DNA of 64,000 nucleotides. Origin: Omphiscola glabra. Taxonomy: Eukaryota; Mollusca; Gastropoda; Lymnaeidae. Location: contig OZ024794.1 in the NCBI GenBank assembly GCA_964017045.1, forward strand, positions 5,368,329 to 5,432,328, in the 5' to 3' direction. The number at the start of each line of letters is the position of its first letter. The first letter of the stretch is position 1. Shown piece by piece: positions 11,973-24,604 of this stretch. The notes under the pieces are model-generated. The model did no database searches, was not told where the DNA came from, and saw only the letters and a program-made list of their open reading frames with translations. Both the position numbers and the translations under genes were made by a program.

Positions 11973-12708
11973 CACTACACTTCACTACACTTCACTACAC
12001 TTCACTACACTTCACTACACTTCACTACACTTCACTACACTTCACTACACTTCACTACACTTCACTACACTTCACTACACTTCACTACACTTCACTACAC
12101 TTCACTACACTTCACTACACTTCACTACACTTCACTACACTTCACAACACTTCACTACACTTCACTACACTTCACTACACTTCACTACACTTCACTACAC
12201 ATCACTACACTTCACTACACTTCACTACACTTCACTACACTTCACTACACTTCACTACACTTCACTACACTTCACTACACTTCACTACACTTCACTACAC
12301 TTCACTACACTTCACTACACTTCACTACACTTCACTACACTTCACTACACTTCACTACACTTCACTACACTTCACTACACTTCACTACACTTCACAACAC
12401 TTCACTACACTTCACTACACTTCACTACACTTCACTACACTTCACTACACTTCACTACACTTCACTACACTTCACTACACTTCACTACACTTCACTACAC
12501 TTCACTACACTTCACTACACTTCACTACACTTCACTACACTTCACTACACTTCACTACACTTCACTACACTTCACTACACTTCACTACACTTCACTACAC
12601 TTCACTACACTTCACTACACTTCACTACACTTCACTACACTTCACTACACTTCACTACACTTCACTACACTTCACTACACTTCACTACACTTCACTACAC
12701 TTCACTAC
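11973..12708. repeat. 10-bp satellite (ttcactacac), about 74 copies
   Basis: Near-perfect monotony over 736 bp, with isolated changes such as ttcacaacac (about 12,145 and 12,395) and atcactacac (about 12,201). Since 10 is not divisible by 3, every frame encodes the same 10-residue cycle HYTSLHFTTL. That explains the 250-280-residue open frames here, which are not genes. Confidence 0.98.
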
Positions 12709-12789
12709 CGTTATAAATTGAAATCTTTCAAAGTGAGTAACACTATACCGGCTGTCAAAAATACATTTGAAGTTAATGAATTTGCAAAA

Positions 12790-12884
12790 AAAATCAATAT
12801 CAGGTAAGCAGGAGGGGGGAAGTCTACCCAAAACCGAAAAACATGGCAAGTGGTCTACGAGACGAAAAAGTATGAGGACCACTG
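12790..12884. mobile_element. One end of a hAT-like element
   Basis: The right end reads tatgaggaccactg, so the complement starts CAGTGGTCCTCATACTTTTT, a common hAT MITE terminus. No matching left end is found nearby, so the element is truncated or interrupted by the 10-bp array. Confidence 0.55.
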
Positions 12885-13050
12885 TTTTAAAAGTTTGTTT
12901 GCTCTATTGATTTTTAAATCGTTTTTATTTTTTGTTGTCTCATTGTATCCGAACTGGCTCTTAAGAGAATGGAGAATGATTCAAGCCATAATAATTAAAT
13001 AGGTTAAATATTGTTTAATGAAGCAAACCTATTGAAGATCTTTTATTCAG

Positions 13051-13053
<3 letters not shown>

Positions 13054-13141
<88 letters not shown>
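13054..13141. repeat. (TA)n microsatellite, about 44 units
   Basis: An uninterrupted 88-bp TA run. Open frames reading Ile-Tyr repeats through it are artefacts. Confidence 0.98.
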
Positions 13142-13145
<4 letters not shown>

Positions 13146-15558
13146 AGCCGTTTGGTGGTGATAGGACAGCGGACAGTTTTACAATGTACAATAAAAAAAT
13201 TCAGGTGTTGAGAACTAACGCTTTTTTTGGTTATATAAAAGATGCCAAAGAAAAATCTAAAGGAAATGTTTAACGAAAAAGGACAATACGTGAAATGCAC
13301 AAGTAGTACGAATTAACAATGTTCTGACTAACATCATGATACACAGCTAACAATAAAGATGTTAAATAGCTAAGTAATTACAGACTATGACAATGAACAG
13401 CTAATAATGCAAATGTTATTAAATGAAATTTAAAATGATATTCATGCAATAATGTCCAATTACAAATCACGTGACATGGTCTAATTCGTGGCACACACAC
13501 CTTCTTACACACAGAGTCAGTGAGAGATGTGAGGGCTAACATAATGGTATTGGAATTATCATATACTGTCGCCCATGTATTGGTGTCTATGTCAGATGCA
13601 CCCAGAGCAGGACAGTTACAACAATGGTGTAAGGTATAACCACCGTTATTTTGATACGTGTAGCATCAAGGAATCGCTGCTTGTCTTTTTAAGGCAAAGG
13701 GAATTGCCGTATTTCTAATTATATTACTACAGCTGGTAATATTATCCTAACACTTGCACCATTTCCCATGTGAGAGTTTAGCACATGACAGGACCGTTAG
13801 CTTACTACACATATTTACGTATATTCGCTGGTCACATACTCTTGTATCAATAGCTTATAAGCACATTGCAGTATGCTTGACCAGAACGATATTACAGTTG
13901 GTGTTATGCTCACATACACTGGTATCTAATTCCATATAAGAATTCTGTGGTCGGATGTATGTTCAAACATTTGAATAATATGGTTATAAGTCATTTGGGC
14001 GGATTTAGGTTATGGCAGATTTCCAGTGGTAAATTGAGAATTACTAGCGACTCCAATCTGAATAAAATTAAAATCCCAAACCAACACCCTAAAGACCTAC
14101 ATGGGTCTGTACGCGCCCTGTCTCGGCTACCCAATATACACTCTACAAGTTAAATAATTAAATAGAATTTTTAAAAAGAAGAGGTTGGGACTCCTCGTGG
14201 ATGAATGTAAAAAAAAAAAACTCCCTTTATTACAAACTGTTTTAGTGCCCTCTAAAAAATGTGGACTTCCAAAATATACAGTGGTAAAGATAATAAAGTT
14301 CCTTTTCCACAAGGTATAATTTATGAAATAATACCCAATGGTTTTCCGAGCAATAAATAATTCAACTTATCCCACGAGCACACAATGCGGTTTCCCAAAT
14401 CTGAGCATCATACGCGATGTAGTGGACAACTTTCATGCCGTGCACTGCATAACCATAAAGTCAAAGTCCACGACAATTTCGTAAAGGTGCGACCTGCCCT
14501 GCAACAAATATATATATTTAAATTTTGGCTTCACCACTATTTTTCAAAGCCAGATTAAAATAAAAATAGAATTTTTAGGGAAAAGCATGATGCTATTTCT
14601 TCCATATTTACACACATAAAAAAAACGTGCACTTAAACGTGAATATATTTGTCACACTAAGAACTTAAAGCTGCCATCATCCTGAAGCATGACGTCAGAG
14701 ATGCCTTATACTCCAACGCCTGGGGGGTTGTGAGTAAGATGGCGCCCTTGATTCACCTGTCATCTGTCCATTCAGGCTGTCCCGGCTGTTTGCTGCCGCT
14801 AAGAACTGATTGCATCATTCAACACCATGCCATTAAGTTAATCCCGCCTCCCCTCTGACAACTCCTGTCATGTGCATGTCCGACGTTAATTCCCCTTTTA
14901 ACACCTCCCCTCTGTTCAAATACAAAACTCTCTGGGGTGGAGCGTATCTGTAACAAAACATGTATGGCGCCAAAGTCAGTGGCTGTGCCATTCCCTTAGT
15001 AATTGCTCAGCTTAAAATGCAACTCTTGATATACGGAACTCGGGTATCGAAACTACATTGCAAGAATCGATACTTTAAATTATGGGAACATTTAAATGGC
15101 TCAACAGAATACTTTTATCGCCTTGATTCTCACCACGGCAGGATGGAATTTATCTTTAAAATAGTTTTTAGTTTGCAGTATGGCAGCAGACAAGCCGGAA
15201 GGTCCTGAATGAGGGTTTTCCCAAACCTTTTCTGTCTCTGTATTCCTACAAATTGTTCTACAAAGTCTTACATATGCTACAAATGTAAGAATTCATTTTA
15301 AAATCGACTTTTTAAAAATAATCACTTATCCTTGAACCCTTTGAAATGACACCACACACGACACCACCCCCCTTCCCTCCCCCCCCCCCCCCCAGGTTTT
15401 GCAAGCCTGTCCGAATTTATAACTATGTAATCATAAAATCTAGTAAATTGAAATTTAATTAGATTTTCATTTCACATACTTTACTGTTCAAGTACTGTCA
15501 CAATATAGATTTGATTTTTAACTTTTTTTATTTTTAATTACAACATCTGGTACAGCAT
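13142..15558. other. Unique AT-rich DNA with one more GC-balanced island
   Basis: No gene recognised. The island at about 14,690-14,960 is less AT-rich and contains aagatggcgccc, which matches a YY1-type core, near a short open frame at 14,960-15,208 that I cannot identify. An A run (14,211-14,220) and a C run (15,379-15,393) are present. Confidence 0.4.
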
Positions 15559-16115
15559 TAACCGTAGCACCCCACCGTAACCGTTAACACTAAACCACAT
15601 AAGTTACTTTTGCACCAAACGACATGCAGTAACCGTTGAACCCAACCACATATCGTAACTTTAGCACCCAACCACACATGTTAACCTTAGCAGCAAACCG
15701 CTTACAGAAACCACTGCACCAAACTAAAACCCAGTAACCGTAGCACCCAACAACACACAGTAACAATAGCACCAAACCAAAACCAAGTAACCGTAGCACC
15801 CTACCACACTCAGTATCCATAGCACCAAACCAAACCCCAGTAACCGTAGCACCCAATCAAGCCCTGTATACCTTAGCACCAAATCACATACGGTAAATTT
15901 AGCACCCAGCCGCTTACAGAAACTGCAGCACCAAACCAAAACCAAAACCAAAACCCAGCAACCATAGCACCCAACCACACACAGTAACCATACCACCAAC
16001 CAAAAACCCAGTAACCATAGCACCACCAAAACCCAGTAACCGTAGTACCCAATCAAGCCCTGTATGCCTCTGCACCAAATCACATACGGTAAATTTAGCA
16101 CCCAGCCACTAACAG
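15559..16115. repeat. Diverged CA-rich minisatellite
   Basis: Irregular repeats of agtaaccgtagcacccaacc and agcaccaaaccaaaaccc type, with periods of about 45-55 bp. The Val/Leu/Gly-rich minus-strand frames of up to 158 residues come from this repeat. Confidence 0.8.
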
Positions 16116-16170
16116 AAACTGGGATCGGTCTGTGCTTTTCATATTGAATTACGGGTTGAAAGTTGGGAGG

Positions 16171-16250
16171 GGGGTGGCGTGGTAGCCCTGTAACTAACAA
16201 GCCAACTTAATTACTGGTCCAACTACTACACCGGCTGTGCGAGCCACCCC
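16171..16250. other. Short inverted repeat (ggggtggc ... gccacccc)
   Basis: Eight-base complementary ends about 78 bp apart. It looks superficially like a tRNA acceptor stem but has no T-loop GTTC motif. Function unknown. Confidence 0.4.
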
Positions 16251-16559
16251 TTCACACCTCTAATATCATGGACAGTCTTCTCGGGGGTCATTTAGAATGC
16301 AAAGTTGTCCTTCCCCAAGATGGTCGATGGGGCGGATGTTTTCTGTCCTGTACGCCCCCCGACATGTGGCTCATCACAGATTTAACATAAAAGGTCCAAA
16401 GTCTTTAGTGGAGTCCATTTTGACCGTCGGTCTTTAAAAAGTCTGATAAAAAATTGTCTTTTTTTTTGGCATAGTGCAACAATTTAATTTATATTCAAGT
16501 TTCATGTGGCAAATAAGAAGGTGGGTGGGTGAAGGCCTGGCAGTAATGTCACGGCTGTA

Positions 16560-16855
16560 AAGGGTGCCCCAAATGAAGCCATAAAGCGTGGTCGAATAAA
16601 ATACTAAGGGTGCTCAAATGAAACACTAATGGTTGATCCCATTAAAAAATGAAGGATGCTCCACTCACACACTAAAAGGTGTTCATATGAAACACAAAAG
16701 TGTGCTTCAATTGAATACTAAGAGTGCTCCAATGAAACACTTAAGGGTGCTCCTATGAAACATAAAAGGGGTGCTCCAATGAAACACACAGTAATGTTGC
16801 TCCAAGTAAACAATACGTGTGATCCGATGAAACACCAGGGGTTCCTGGGGGTGCA
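16560..16855. repeat. Diverged repeat, gggtgctccaatgaaacac units
   Basis: About 10-12 imperfect units of 22-28 bp alternating 'gtgctcc' and 'atgaaacac'. Confidence 0.8.
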
Positions 16856-17050
16856 AGACTCTATGATCTAACAAGCGGAACTGAAACAACGAGGTCATTT
16901 TCATAACTGCATTTATCGCTTTCTACTATTGTTCTTCTTTTTATAAATTATAAGCTGGATCAAGAGTTTATGTTGCGAATATAAATTCGTCAAGTTCTTT
17001 ACAACAAGTTAGTGGGATGCAGTCATTGTTCTAAGCAAGACATAAATAGA

Positions 17051-17747
17051 TACACACTTGGTAATCTAGATACACACTTGATAATCTAGATACACACTTG
17101 GTAATCTAGATACACACTTGGTAATCTAGATACACACTTGGTAATCTAGATACACACTTGGTAATCTAGATACACACTTGGTAATCTAGATACACACTTG
17201 GTAATCTAGATACACACTTGGTAATCTAGATACACACTTGGTAATCTAGATACACACTTGGTAATCTAGATACACACTTGGTAATCTAGATACACACTTG
17301 GTAATCTAGATACACACTTGGTAATCTAGATACACACTTGGTAATCTAGATACACACTTGGTAATCTAGATACACACTTGGTAATCTAGATACACACTTG
17401 GTAATCTAGATACACACTTGGTAATCTAGATACACACTTGGTAATCTAGATACACACTTGGTAATCTAGATACACACTTGGTAATCTAGATACACACTTG
17501 GTAATCTAGATACACACTTGGTAATCTAGATACACACTTGGTAATCTAGATACACACTTGGTAATCTAGATACACACTTGGTAATCTAGATACACACTTG
17601 GTAATCTAGATACACACTTGGTAATCTAGATACACACTTGGTAATCTAGATACACACTTGGTAATCTAGATACACACTTGGTAATCTAGATACACACTTG
17701 GTAATCTAGATACACACTTGGTAATCTAGATACACACTTGGTAATCT
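17051..17747. repeat. 20-bp satellite (tacacacttggtaatctaga), about 35 copies
   Basis: Nearly all copies are identical; only the second boundary copy shows 'ataatctaga'. The unit joins create tctaga (XbaI-type palindrome) every 20 bp. Confidence 0.98.
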
Positions 17748-18301
17748 TGCAGGGAAGACTAGCAATTCCTCAGACGTGCTCTTTGTGTAGCGCATGTTCT
17801 AGTGGACGGACTCACTGACAGTGAGTAGGTGAGGAGGACCAGAAATGTAGTGCAGGAACCTAAAAAATTATATCTACTCCTGTGTGACCAAGGTCAAATG
17901 CCTTTGTCAATCTATTCACCAACGTTCTACTTTATACTGATATTTAAAATAGATAAGTGTTGAATGAGAAATACTTAAAGCTCTTGTAGCCTGTGTTTTG
18001 ACCTAATTTTACTTCAACATAGAACTAAAGCGTCACGCACTCCCTTCCCATGTTTTTGTTTTGAATTGAAGTCACTGATTAAATGAAGAGCGCTGTACCA
18101 AATCCTACCGTCCCGTGATTTGGGAAAAGATTGTTTACGTTCTAATTTGTTCTAAATGTTATCGGGTGATGCAATTTCTAGAATATCTCTTCTGTAGGGT
18201 TCTAGCTTTCAATAAGCCGACAGCTTTCTTAGTTGGAAGAGAAGGATCTTTGCCAGTTTTCTAGACAGTCACGGGACGTAAGATACTTTCAAGATTATAC
18301 T
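17748..18301. other. Unique sequence, no gene recognised
   Basis: AT-rich, with short open frames only. Confidence 0.4.
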
Positions 18302-18560
18302 CTGTGTGTGTTTGTGTGTCTGTGTGTGTTTGTGTGTCTGTGTGTGTTTGTGTGTTTGTGTGTCTGTGTGTGTCTGTGTGTATCTGTGTGTGTCTGTGTG
18401 TGTTTGTGTGTCTGTGTGTGTTTGTGTGTCTGTGTGTGTTTGTGTGTCTGTGTGTGTCTGTGTGTGTTTGTGTGTCTGTGTGTGTTTGTGTGTCTGTGTG
18501 TGTTTGTGTGTCTGTGTGTGTCTGTGTGTGTCTGTGTGTGTCTGTGTGTGTTTGTGTGTA
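18302..18560. repeat. Compound (TG)n / tgtgtgtttgtgtgtc repeat
   Basis: Alternating tgtgtgttt and tgtgtgtc blocks. Cys/Val (plus) and Thr/His (minus) open frames are artefacts. Confidence 0.97.
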
Positions 18561-18685
18561 TAGTAATATTATTTTTCGAGGATTTCACTTCTCATTAACT
18601 GTGCTTTAAGTTAATATATTATTTTATTTCTGTCTTTTGAATTTGTATTTTCTGTATGAATGTAATAGTCTATTTAAATTGAATA

Positions 18686-19132
18686 TTGTTAATATCACTA
18701 CTTTGATCTTGTTTTGTTAATATCACTACTTTGGGCCAGTTTTGTTAATATCACTACTTTGGTCTAGTTTTGTTAATATCACTACTTTGGTCTAGTTTTG
18801 TTAATATCACTACTTTGGTCTAGTTTTGTTAATATCACTAGTTTGGTCTAGTTTTGTTAATATCACTACTTTGATCCAGTTTTGTTAATATCACTACTTT
18901 GGTCTAGTTTTGTTAATATCACTACTTTGTTCTAGTTTTGTTAATATCACTAGTTTTGTCTAATTTTGTTAATATCACTACTTTGATCTAGTTTTGTTAA
19001 CATCACTACTTTGGTCTAGTTTTGTTAATATCACTAGTTTGGTCTAGTTTTGTTAATATCACTACTTTGATCTAGTTTTGTTAACATCACTACTTTGGTA
19101 TAGTTTTGTTAACATCACTACTTTGGTCTAGT
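18686..19132. repeat. 28-bp tandem repeat, about 16 copies
   Basis: Unit core gttttgttaatatcactact then ttggtcta. Substitutions are scattered among copies. Confidence 0.95.
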
Positions 19133-19439
19133 TTCTTCTTCGTATACTGTTATTCCTTCCCTTTGTTACGCTCTGTCCCTCAAACAAACCAAATCTCAAA
19201 ACATATTAAATTTACAAAACCATTTTACAGTACTTAACAAAATGTCTGAATGATAAATTAATTTACTTCAGTTAGCCTCAGGGTGAAAAGTGTTGACAAG
19301 CACAGAGCCAAAGATTTGTCAGACATATGGCATGAAGAAATGTGTTAACAAACACCCCAACTGTTAAATATCCAGCACGAATGGTTAATAGTCCTAAACA
19401 AATATTATTTTATAGAATTACGTGTAGAATAGATAAGAT

Positions 19440-19576
19440 AGTATCATATAAGGTAAGATAAGATATGTAAGATGAGATGTGTAAGATAAGATATGCAAGA
19501 TAAGATATGTATGAAAAGATATGTAAGATAAGATATTCAGGGTAAGATATTCAAGATAAGATATGCAAGATATGAT
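19440..19576. repeat. Diverged gataagatatgtaa repeat
   Basis: Units of 14-17 bp. The flanking 19,133-19,439 and 19,577-20,033 hold nothing I recognise. Confidence 0.8.
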
Positions 19577-21778
19577 TCTTATTTAATCCAAATAATTGAG
19601 ATGTGTCTGAAGACAATGAGAAGAGGGTATGAGAACTCATGTGCTAGTGTCGTTGTCAGCCAGAAGTACATTCTAAAACGTTTTTATGTATTGTTTCGTA
19701 TCTGCATTGAGAGCTTTTGTTATTTTTTCCCCCGTTGACACGAATATAATGTCCCTTAATGATAGCTGTGTTCACCTGAAACATGAAACATGGATTTCAT
19801 TTCAGTTGGATTACAAAGAGTTTATTGAGTGTAATGTTAAGGACATCCAAGAAAGTCATAAATTGCCCGACTATCATAATATTACAGATTGGAAGAGATC
19901 CGTTGTCATTTAATGGCGGGAATCTATTAATATAACATCCGGGCGTTCAGTCTCCACAATCTCATTAAGATCTTAATAAAACATCCCGTTGTTCCGTTCG
20001 GCCAATCTCTCAACAGTTGTTCGGTAGAGTGGGCAAGCATACAGTGTTTCTTTCAGGCATACCTCCGGGGGGGGGGGGCACTGCCCCCCCCCGAGCAAGT
20101 CAAGTGCCCCCCGGGGTAAAAATGTGTAAGAAAAAAAATAAAATTTTTAAAATACTCTAAATTTAATTTTTATAAAATTTTTAAAAGTTATTGAAATGTG
20201 TGCCTTTAATCGATTACAATTATTGGAACAAATAAAATATCGCTTTGTTCGATATATATTGATGATCCATAGCGTTCAGGTTAATCTTGTTACAGGCTCG
20301 CAGAAATCGATTATAAATATGGTATTGTTTTGAAAATTGGCCGCTCCTGATCTTAACTAAATCTTACTTTTTCTGATTCGCAAATATCGGTATCTTTTAT
20401 TTAATTACATTTTGCAGTTACAAAAGTTGAAAGACTTTTTAAATATAGTTCTTGCTAATAAATAAACATGTGCAATCTGTTTTTAAATTATATTGTATAA
20501 TAGCATCATGCTTTAAAAAATCATAAAATTAAGAATTTAGCGGTTACATACAAATAGTGGACATTTCATCATAATTATTAAATCGAGTGTTTCTAATTTT
20601 TTAACACAGTTTCGGGAACAGAGTAAAATGATTTTTAAAAAGTCTTTATTTATTAAATCTCCAATGACTTTTCTCTGTTAATATAATAATAATAAACAAT
20701 CTTCCCCAGCTGTTTGAACTATTAAAAAAATATATTTTAAGATGATAATCCAGTAGAAAGAATATAATATATATTTAAACAATGAATAAAAAAAATTTGA
20801 GTATTTCGATTATCTTGTAAATGCCATTTTTGGTAGTAGTTAAAAAAAAATTATATGGAATTGGTAAAAAAATTGTTTTCAAGTATAATATCAAAGAGGC
20901 AAGTTGTAATGATCTGAAGCAAATTATAGTAGTCTAAATGTCATAATTAACATTTAAATCAACTGAATATTGAGAATTGAAACTTTAATAATTTATACGA
21001 AAAAAAATCACACATTAATAAATATATGAGTCTTTTGTAAACAATTCTTGACTTCTAAACAATTATATCGGTTACATATGATTAATAAATAAATACCAAT
21101 TTTGAAAACCCATAAAGATATATTCTATATCCTTTTGTACAGAAAAGCTTTTTTTCTTTTTGACTTTGGTGAAACTTGGAAATATTTTGAAATAAACGTA
21201 TGTTTTTTGTTTTTCTTTTTCGTTCAAAATGTAAAACTATTTTAGCATTTCTTTTTTGGGATGGATACCTTTTTTGGAAGGAAGTCTTTTTTCTTAATTT
21301 TACAAATATTTTGTAGTAAATTCATTATTTTTATGTAGTTGATACCAAAAATATTTTAAAATAATAACTTTAAAAATACATTACTTTTCAATTTTAAAAT
21401 TTTTTTTGCATACCACACTTAGTCAAGCAGAGACGTCGCTTGTACGATGGCTCTTATGTCAAATGACACATAAAATCTTAACTAGCATCTCTCCCGTTGC
21501 TCTGCAGTTAAGTGTTTAATGATGCGAAACTAAATTTAACTATGGTATTTAAAAAAAAAAATGCATTCTTGCATTTTGAATTTATCAAAAAATTTCCGGG
21601 GCCTATAAAGTTTTAAGGGGCGAGTCTAAGCTATGGAGTATCTCTCGATAAAAAACAGACCCTAAGGGATCCCAATTGGACTGAATTTATTTGATATTGT
21701 GCTGGTGGAAGAGTTAGTGATGTCCTGTTATTATCGTTATATCTAGCGCTTCCCACCAAAATGTCTGAAATGTTTACA

Positions 21779-22900
21779 TCAGTGGCGCTTCATCCCATTT
21801 AGGGCCCTGGCCTGCTCCACCCCACTCTTCCATTGGGATCGATCCATCGCTTTACACCTCCATGTGCGAACCCCAACCTTTGTAAGCCCTTCTCTACATC
21901 GTTAATCCATCTCAGTCTTGGTCGACCGGTGAGCCGTCTGCCCCTAGGTTTCTGCCTGTAGATAGTTTTTGTTGCTCCAGAATCCGGCATCCTTTCAATA
22001 TGTCCTGCCTAGGGCAGTCTGCCTTTTTTTTTATATTGTTGTGACTATGGATGGGTATTTGTACAATTGATATAGCTCTTAGTTTGTACGGATTCCCAAA
22101 ACAAAATTGTCTATCATTGGGTCATATATTTAGCAGGTTATCTGCTTTTCTGGTAGGAACCAAGTCTCACTACTGGTCTTGTGACAGTGGTGTATACTTC
22201 CTTCTTTGTTCCCTTATCGAGATTTTTGCTTTGAAGTAGCTTTTGTAAATTGAAATAAGAACGGTTTCATGCTGTAATTCTTTCTTGTACATCCGATTTT
22301 ATTTCCTCTTGCTTATTTATAGTCACCCTTAGATATTTGAAAGTAGCTACCCTCTCAAAGGCGTAGATGTTCATATTGATGAAGTCATCAGTGCGTATTT
22401 CCTGACATTATCATAAATATTGCCTTCGCTTTATTTACATCAAGACCAGCTTTGACCGTCACATCTTCAAGTTCCCTGAAAGTTTTAATTATATCATCAA
22501 TGCTGTTTCTACCAAGTAGCGCTATATCGTCTGTGTATGCCAGGTATTGCAGTGGCTGGCTTTATAAAGTTCCTTATGGTTGTTCTGTACCACCTCTCAG
22601 ATGCTCACACGTATGTTTCTAATGCGTTTTTCTAAAGTGATGTTGAAAATGATACTCGGATTTCCTTGTCTGAGGCCCAGATTGATTGGGAACTCCCTCA
22701 AGTACTCCTTCTTTACTTTGATTCTACTTTTGTAGTTATCCATCGTCATATGTATGAGTCGGGTAAGTTTGTTAAGGACTCCAAGTTCCAGCACAGCATC
22801 GTTCATGTATTTCCTGTCTATGCTATCATAAGCTGATTTGTAGTCCACATATAGTTGGTGCATGTTGATGTATTCTTAGCATTTTCTACGAGACATCTAA
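21779..22900 (-). pseudogene. RTE-like non-LTR reverse transcriptase, eroded
   Basis: Reading on the minus strand from about 22,900, blocks of an RTE-type reverse transcriptase appear in order but in shifting frames. They are HQLYVDYKSAYDSIDRK (first catalytic region), INLGLRQGNPS (normally GLRQGD), LQYLAYTDDIALLGRN (the catalytic YxDD box, 22,526-22,537), FKYLRVTINKQEEIKSDVQE, LDKGTKKEVYTTVTRPVV, and finally GRRLTGRPRLRWINDVEKGL (near 21,900). The last block leads to a stop at 21,779-21,781. Stops and frameshifts separate the blocks, and a stop precedes the first one. The enzyme would have primed reverse transcription at the target site; this copy is dead. Confidence 0.85.
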
Positions 22901-23524
22901 CAGTAAATATATGAACGTTTGAAAGGCCCCTTTACACATTGTCTTAAAGATACGTTGAATACAGTGCATGATACCCTCACTAGGTAACTCTTGTTACCAG
23001 TGAAATATCCGCATCAACACCGGCACAGAAACATTGCAAATCCCATCTACATTCATAGGAGCCATAATGATCAATAAATTGATCGTGGGCCCTTAATAGA
23101 CAGAAAAAGAAGAAGAAAAATTTGCATCACAATGCATCACTGCATTTTGAATTTATTATTTTTAAATTAAGGTGACCCCTGCCTTCACTTTTGCTCAAAC
23201 TCTTCGGATTCCTCAATTTCTGCTACCCCCCCCCCCCCATTTTTTTTCCTTGACGTCGATCAATGTGACTAACGGGTTGAATCTAATCTTGTGTCAAATG
23301 ATTTTCTTCGGCACAGCACAACCAAAATGAATTTACTTTGTGACAGGCACTGGTCGCCATAATGCCTCCCCGACCAAATGAAAGTCTTATCAAAACATTC
23401 GAATCATGTATACTCCAAAATGCACCTCTTGATTGTTAAACAATCACACATTTTCTGCTGCCCTACTTCACGATAAAAATTACTTTCCATGACAGCCAAA
23501 TTTGACGCTGATATATACACTGCC

Positions 23525-23865
23525 CAGCGGCGTGCCTAGTGTTAGCGCCACCCTAGGTGGGTTAACTTTTTTGCAACGCTACCTTTCTCGATAGAAACTC
23601 TGCAGATGTCCGAAAATCCCGCCGTCCTATCTAAAGAAAAAATGACACCTGGGAAGACCAAATGTCCCCCCCCCCCCACTTCTACGTCACTGACGTGAGT
23701 CTTTGATGACAGGGGAAAAGATTCATTTTTACACCCCCCCCCCCCCCCGGCTAAACTCTGAAACCTATTATTTTCATCCATTAACACTATAGCCCATTAG
23801 ATGCCCCCGCTAGTCTGGCGCCCGGGGACATATCTCCCATCTGCCACCCCTTAGCTACGCCTCTG
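23525..23865. mobile_element. Nested hAT-like segment
   Basis: Ends CAGCGGCGTGCCTAG and ctacgcctctg (complement CAGAGGCGTAG) resemble the TIR of the MITE at 1199. The interior has two long C runs. I cannot find an 8-bp duplication, so the boundaries are provisional. Confidence 0.45.
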
Positions 23866-23949
23866 GCCACTGAAAAACTGGCACTGCCCCCCCGAGCGTC
23901 AAAAGTGCCCCTTCGGGGGAAAATTTCTGAAAGAAACACTGCAAGCATT

Positions 23950-24569
23950 GTGGGTCTTAACCAAGACGGAAACATGCTTACATCTTTATTTTGTTCAACA
24001 GATTTTATAAACAAATTGTTACTGCTAAACATATACGGAAATACCTTGTTGGAAGCTATGTTTGTTACGAGAATATTGTCTAAAAATAGTAACATTACGT
24101 CACGCGATGTGACGTTTTCCGGTCTTAGAAATAGTAAACCTATGCAAGACTTGGAGTAAGCTTACAGTGCGAAATGTCCTTCATACTTGAACATTTTCTT
24201 TTTATAGTTTTACAATGAACATTATTACCACACCTTTTACTTCATATATTGTTTCTTTTTGTTTCATTTTCATCTCCACATTTAAGACACTCAATATCGA
24301 TAAATCGAACCACCTCGAAATGATCGTTAACAAAATATTTAAACTTAATGTCACCACTGCTATGTGGACATGACAGGCCTTTTGTCTCCGTTCTTTATAA
24401 GCTATTTCTGTAACTTACTTTGTTTCGTGGCTCGGTGCCCATTTGGCGTCAAAATTGTCCGAACCTTTTGGGCTTTGACATTTCTATGCAGTGTAGCAAT
24501 GCGCAGCTGTGGCCGGCTGTGACCGGATGTGGCATGTTGGGAGGGAAGTTTAAGTTTTCTTCCAATCAC

Positions 24570-24604
<35 letters not shown>

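Larger units (their letters stand above)
20042..23941. mobile_element. hAT-like element, 3.9 kb, composite or degenerate
   Basis: The left end is CAGTGTTTCTTTCAG (20,042-20,056) and the right end is its exact complement CTGAAAGAAACACTG (23,927-23,941). The flanks are caagcata (20,034-20,041) and caagcatt (23,942-23,949), a 7/8 match to an 8-bp duplication. Just inside both ends lies a G/C-run motif ggcactgcccccccgagc followed by gtcaa and gtgcccc; it is in the same direction at both ends, so it is not part of the TIR. No transposase is recognisable. The AT-rich interior (20,110-21,640) is non-coding, followed by RTE-like LINE debris and a nested hAT-like segment. Confidence 0.7.

Noticed and set aside
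11886..12721. Two overlapping 256-276-residue frames of His-Tyr-Thr-Ser-Leu cycles
   Set aside because: The 10-bp repeat gives the same peptide cycle in every frame. No coding evidence.
15590..16200. Minus-strand frames of 88 and 158 residues with hydrophobic repeats resembling membrane segments
   Set aside because: The hydrophobicity comes from the GGTTACTGTGG-type complement of a diverged minisatellite.
16171..16250. Possible tRNA (7-bp complementary ends, 78-80 nt)
   Set aside because: No GTTCRA T-loop on either strand and no plausible anticodon arm. Only an inverted repeat.
17051..17747. CRISPR-like regular direct repeats
   Set aside because: This and the other arrays are uninterrupted tandem units with no unique spacers and no cas genes, in eukaryotic sequence.
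18233..18609. Cys-Val-Cys and Thr-His-Thr open frames that look like Cys-rich peptides
   Set aside because: They arise from the TG/CA microsatellite on both strands. No signal peptide or disulfide framework.
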